Positions 41,901-47,900 of a DNA stretch of 64,000 nucleotides are shown piece by piece. Origin of the DNA: Croceivirga sp009797885 (GTDB lineage: Bacteria; Bacteroidota; Bacteroidia; Flavobacteriales; Flavobacteriaceae); contig AP035880.1 in the NCBI GenBank assembly GCA_045866215.1, forward strand, positions 620,001-684,000, given 5' to 3'. Made by a program: the position numbers and the translations under genes. Every line of letters starts with the position of its first letter. The first letter of the stretch is position 1. The notes under the pieces were generated by a model. It was not told the DNA's origin. It made no database searches and saw nothing but the letters and a program-made list of their open reading frames with translations.

Positions 41901-44900
41901 ACACGGCCACCTGCACCACCGCAGTGACCGTTGTGGATAAGATTATCCCTACGCCCAGTTGCCAGGACATTACCGTGGAACTGAATACATCGGGCAGTGC
42001 AACGATTGCCACATCGGACATCGACAATAGCTCCTCCGACAACAGCGGCTCGGTGTCCCTTTCCCTGGACAAAACAAGCTTTGGCTGTTCCGATATGGGG
42101 GACAATACGGTGACCCTGACGGTAAGCGATAGCAGCAGTAACTCGGACAGCTGTACGGCCACCGTGACCGTGCAGGACAAAATCCAGCCTACGGCCACCT
42201 GCAAAACGGCAGTGGAAATTGAACTGGGCACCAATGGTACGGCCATCCTGACCACCGAGGATGTGGACGATGGTTCCAATGATAACTGTTCCGTTTCCCT
42301 GGGCCTGTCCGATACCAGCTTTGACGCCTCCCACTTTGGTGACAATACAGTGACCCTAACGGTGACCGATGGTAGCAGCAACTCTAAAAGCTGTACCGCC
42401 ACGGTAAGCGTGGTGGACAATATCGTCCCCACACCCAGTTGCCGGGACAACACCGTGGAACTGAGCGCGGCGGGCAGCGCAACAATTACCACAACCGATA
42501 TCGACAACGGCTCTTCCGACAATAGCGGTACCTTCGTTACCCTTTCCCTTGACACGACCAGTTTTGACTGTTCCGATGTGGGGAACAACACGGTGACCCT
42601 GACAGTGACCGATGGAAGCAGCAATACCAACAGTTGCACGGCTACGGTAACCGTACAGGACAAAATCCAGCCGACGGCCACCTGTAACACTTCGGTGGAA
42701 ATCGAACTGGGCACAGATGGTACGGCAACCTTGACGACCGACCTTGTGGACAACGGCTCCAGTGATAACTGTCCGGTTTCAATGAATGTGTCCCAGAACA
42801 GTTTCACCTCAGTCGGCACGCACACAGTGATTCTTACGGTCAACGATGGCAGCAAAAACACGAACAGCTGTTCCGCCACGGTAAGCGTGGTGGACAAGAT
42901 TGTCCCCACGCCCGTTTGTAAGAACACCTCTGTGGAACTGAGTGCGGCCGGCAGCGCAACGATTACCACAACCGACATCGACAATGGCTCCTCTGATAAC
43001 AGTGGAACCATCATTGCCCTTTATCTGAACGAAACAAGCTTTGGCTGTTCCGATGTGGGGAGCAATACGGTCACCCTAACAGCAACCGATGGTAGTGGCA
43101 ACACCAACAGTTGCACTGCCACGGTAACGGTGGAGGACAAGATCCAACCAACGGCCACCTGTAAGACTTCGGTGGAAATCGAATTGGGCACCAACGGTAC
43201 GGCCACCCTGGCCACCAATGCTATAAACGATGGTTCCAATGATAACTGTCCAATTTCGCTGGGCCTGTCCCAGACCAGCTTTGATACCACCCGCCTCGGT
43301 GCAAACACGGTGACCCTGACAGTAGACGATGGCAGCAACACGGCCACCTGCTCCACCACAGTGACCGTAGTGGATAAGATTCTCCCCACGCCCGGTTGCC
43401 GGGATATTACCGTGGAACTGAATACCTCGGGCAGTGCAACCATCACCACATCGGACATCGACAACGGCTCTTCCGACAACAGTGGAACGGTATCACTATC
43501 CCTGGACGAAACCAGCTTTGGTTGTTCCGATGTGGGCGAAAACACGGTGACCCTGACGGTGACCGATGACAGTGGCAAATCGGCCTACTGTACCGCCACG
43601 GTTACGGTGGAGGATAAGCTCCAACCAACGGCTACCTGCAAAACGGCAGTGGAAATCGAATTGGGCACCGATGGTACGGCCACCCTGACCACCGATGATG
43701 TGGATGATGGTTTCGATGATAACTGTCCTATTTCCCTGGAACTTTCCCAGACCAGCTTTGGTTCCACCCATCTCGGTGCCAACACGGTAACCCTGACGGT
43801 AGGCGATGGCAGCAACACGGCCACCTGCACCACCACAGTGACCGTTGTGGATAAGATTGTCCCTACATCCGGTTGCCAGGACATTACCGTGGAACTGAAT
43901 ACGTCGGGGAGTGCAACGATCACCACCTCGGACATCGACAACGGCTCCTCCGACAACAGTGGCGTGGTATCGCTGTCCCTGGACGAAACCAGCTTTGGCT
44001 GTTCCGATGTGGGAGACAATACGGTGACCCTGACGGTAAGCGATGGCAGCAACAACACGGCCACCTGCGCGGCCACGGTAACTGTGGAAGACAAAATCCA
44101 GCCAACGGCCACCTGTAAGACTTCGGTGGAAATCGAGCTGGGCACCAATGGTACCGCCACCCTGACCACCAATGCTATAGACAATGGTTCCAGTGATAAC
44201 TGTCCAATTTCCCTGGGCCTATCACAGGCTAGCTTTGGTACCACCCACCTCGGTGCCAACACGGTAACCCTGACGGTAAGCGATGGCAGCAACACGGTTA
44301 CCTACTCCGCCACAGTGACTGTGGTGGATAAGATTGTCCCTACACCCAGTTGCCAAGAAATTACCGTGGAACTGAATACGTCGGGCAGTGCAACAATCGC
44401 CACGTCGGACATCGACAACGGCTCCTCCGACAACAGTGGCGTGGTATCGCTATCCCTGGACGAAACCAGCTTTGGTTGTTCCGACGTGGGGGACAATACG
44501 GTGACCCTGACGGTGACCGATGGCAGTGGCAATTCGGACAGCTGCACGGCCACGGTAACGGTGGAGGACAAAATCCAGCCAACGGCCACCTGCAAAACCT
44601 CGTTGGAAATCGAGCTGGGCACCAATGGTATGGCCACCCTGGCCACCAATGCTATGGACGATGGTTCGAACGATAACTGTCCGATTTCCCTGGAACTCTC
44701 CCAGACCAGCTTTGGTAATACCCACCTCGGTGCCAACACGGTGACCCTGACGGTAACCGATGGCAGCAACACGGACAGTTGCACCACCACAGTGACCGTA
44801 GTGGATAAGATTGTCCCTACACCCGGTTGCAAGGACTTTACCGTGGAACTAAACGCCTCGGGCAGTGCAACGATCACCACCGTAGACATCGACAATGGCT

Positions 44901-47900
44901 CCTCCGACAACAGCGGCACGATATTGCTTTCCCTGGACGAAACCAGCTTTGGCTGTTCCGATATAGGGGAAAACACGGTGACCCTGATGGTGACCGATGG
45001 CAGTGGCAATTCGGACAGCTGCACAGCCACAGTAACGGTGGAGGATAAGCTCCAGCCAACGGCCACCTGCAAAACCTCGGTGGAAATCGAACTGGGCACC
45101 AATGGTACGGCCACCCTGGCCACCAATGCTATAGACAATGGTTCCAGTGATAACTGTCCAATTTCCCTGGGCCTATCACAGGCTAGCTTTGATACTGCCC
45201 ATCTCGGTGCCAACACGGTGACCCTAACGGTAGGCGATGGCAGTAACACGGCCACCTGCACCACCACAGTGACCGTAGTGGATAAGATTCTCCCCACACC
45301 CAGTTGCCAGGACATTACCTTGGAACTGGACGCGTCGGGCAGTGCAGCGATTGCCACAACGGACATCGACAATGGTTCCTCCGACAACAGTGGTATGGTA
45401 TCGCTTTCCTTGGATAAAACCAGTTTTGGCTGTTCCGATGTGGGGAGCAATAGGGTAACCCTTACGGTGGGCGATGGCAGTGGCAATTCGGACAGCTGTA
45501 CGGCCGCAGTAATGGTGGAGGACAAAATCCAGCCGACGGCGTTGTGCAAGGTGCTGGTACAGCTTGAACTGGGCACCAATGGTACTGCCACCCTGACCAC
45601 TGATGATGTGAACGATGGTTCGAGCGATAACTGTCCGATTTCATTGGGCCTATCCGAAACCAACTTCACGACGGTTGGCATACACACAATAACCCTGACA
45701 GTGACCGACAATAGCAATAATACCAATACCTGCCAGTCCGTAATCACCGTTGAGGACGGGACGATTCCAACCGCGGCCTGCAAGGACACCACCATACAAC
45801 TGGATGCCTCGGGCAATGTGACGATTGCCACCACAGACATCGATAACGGCTCCTTCGATAACAGCGGCACGGTATCGCTTTCCCTGGACACGACCAGTTT
45901 TGACTGTTCCGATATGGGAAACCATACGGTAACACTGACCGCAACCGATGGCAGTGGCAACTCGGATAGCTGCCTGGCCACTGTAACGGTGCAGGACAAG
46001 GTTGCTCCCACGGCATTGTGCAAGGGTGCCACTGTACAACTGGACGCGGCGGGCAGCGCGACGATTGTAACTTCGGACATAGATGATGGTTCCAGTGATA
46101 CTTGCGGTGGTGTCTCGGCAAATGTGTTCCCTGATATCTTTACGGCCGTCGGTACACACACAGTGACCCTCAGGGTAATCGATGGCAGCAACAACACGGA
46201 AAACTGTATCACCACAGTGACCGTTACGGACAATATGGCCCCCACGGCCGCTTGTAAGGATGTTACCGTACAACTGGACACGACAGGTAGTGCGACAATT
46301 TCCCCATTGGACATTGACAACGGCTCTTACGACAACAGTGGTACCACCGTTACACTTTCCCTAGACAAAACAAGCTTTGCCTGTTCCGATCTGGGGCAGA
46401 ACACGGTGACCCTTACAGTAACCGATGGTAGTAGCAACTCGGCCAACTGTGAGACGACGGTAGCAGTAGAGGACAAGAGCGCTCCCACAGCGCTATGCAA
46501 GGCTTCCGTGGAAATCGAATTGGGCAACGATGGCACGGCCAGCCTGACGACCACCCTTGTGGACGGTGGTTCGGGTGATAACTGTCCGATTTCGCTGGGC
46601 CTGTCCGAAACCAGCTTTGGTACTACCCACCTCGGTGCCAACACGGTGACCCTAACGGTAACCGATGGCGGCGGCAATACCAACAGTTGCACCTGCACGG
46701 TGAGTGTGGTGGACAAAATCGCCCCTGTGCCCAGTTGCCAGGACATCACTGTGGAACTGGACGCGGCGGGCGACGCAACGATTACCACATCGGACATCGA
46801 CAACAGCTCCTCCGACAACAGCGGCACGGTATCGCTTTCCTTGGACACGACCAATTTTGACTGTTCCGATGTGGGGGACAACACAGTGACCCTTACGGTA
46901 ACCGATGGCAGTAGCAATACAAACACCTGCATGGCTGCGGTAACGGTGGAGGATAAGATCCAACCAACTGCCGAATGCCAGGTAACGACACTTCAACTGG
47001 ATACCACTGGCACGGCCAGCCTGACGGCCAACCTTGTAGACAACGGTTCCAGCGATACCTGTGGAAGCGTCTCGCTAAACGTGTCCACAAGTAACTTTAT
47101 GGCCTCCGACCTCGGTATGAATACGGTGACCCTAACGGTGACCGATCCCCATGGGAACCAGAACAGCTGCACCACCACAGTGACCGTCGAGGATAAGATA
47201 GTTCCAACTCCCGTTTGCCAGAATATTATCGTGGAACTGGACGCTTTGGGCAGCACAACAATCACCACAACCGACATCGACAATGGTTCCTCCGACAATA
47301 GCGTTAACACCCTGTCACTTTCCCTGGACAAAACAGGCTTTGGCTGTTCCGATGTGGGAGCGAACACGGTGACCCTAACGGTAACCGATGGCAGTAGCAA
47401 CTCGGACAGCTGCACGGCCACAGTAACGGTAGAGGACAAAATCCAGCCAACGGCCCTGTGCAAGGCTTCCGTGGAGATCGAACTGGATACCATTGGCATC
47501 GCCACCCTGACGACCAACGAGGTGGACAGTGGTTCCAGTGATAACTGTCCAATTTCCTTGGAACTGTCCAAAACCAGCTTTAGTACCGCCCACCTCGGTG
47601 CTAACTCGGTGACCCTAACGGTGACCGATGACGGCAACGCGGCAACCTGCATCACCACAGTCACCGTAGTGGATAAAATTCTCCCCGCGCCCGGTTGCCA
47701 GGACATTAGCGTGGAGCTGAACGCCTCGGGCAGCGCAACAATCACCACCGCGGACATCGACAACGGCTCCTTCGACAACAGTGGCACAGTGGCACTTTCC
47801 CTGGACAAGAGCGAATTTAGTTGTTCCGATGTGGGGGACAACACGGTGACCTTAAAAGTTACTGATGGCAGTAGGAACTCCGACAATTGTACGGCAACGG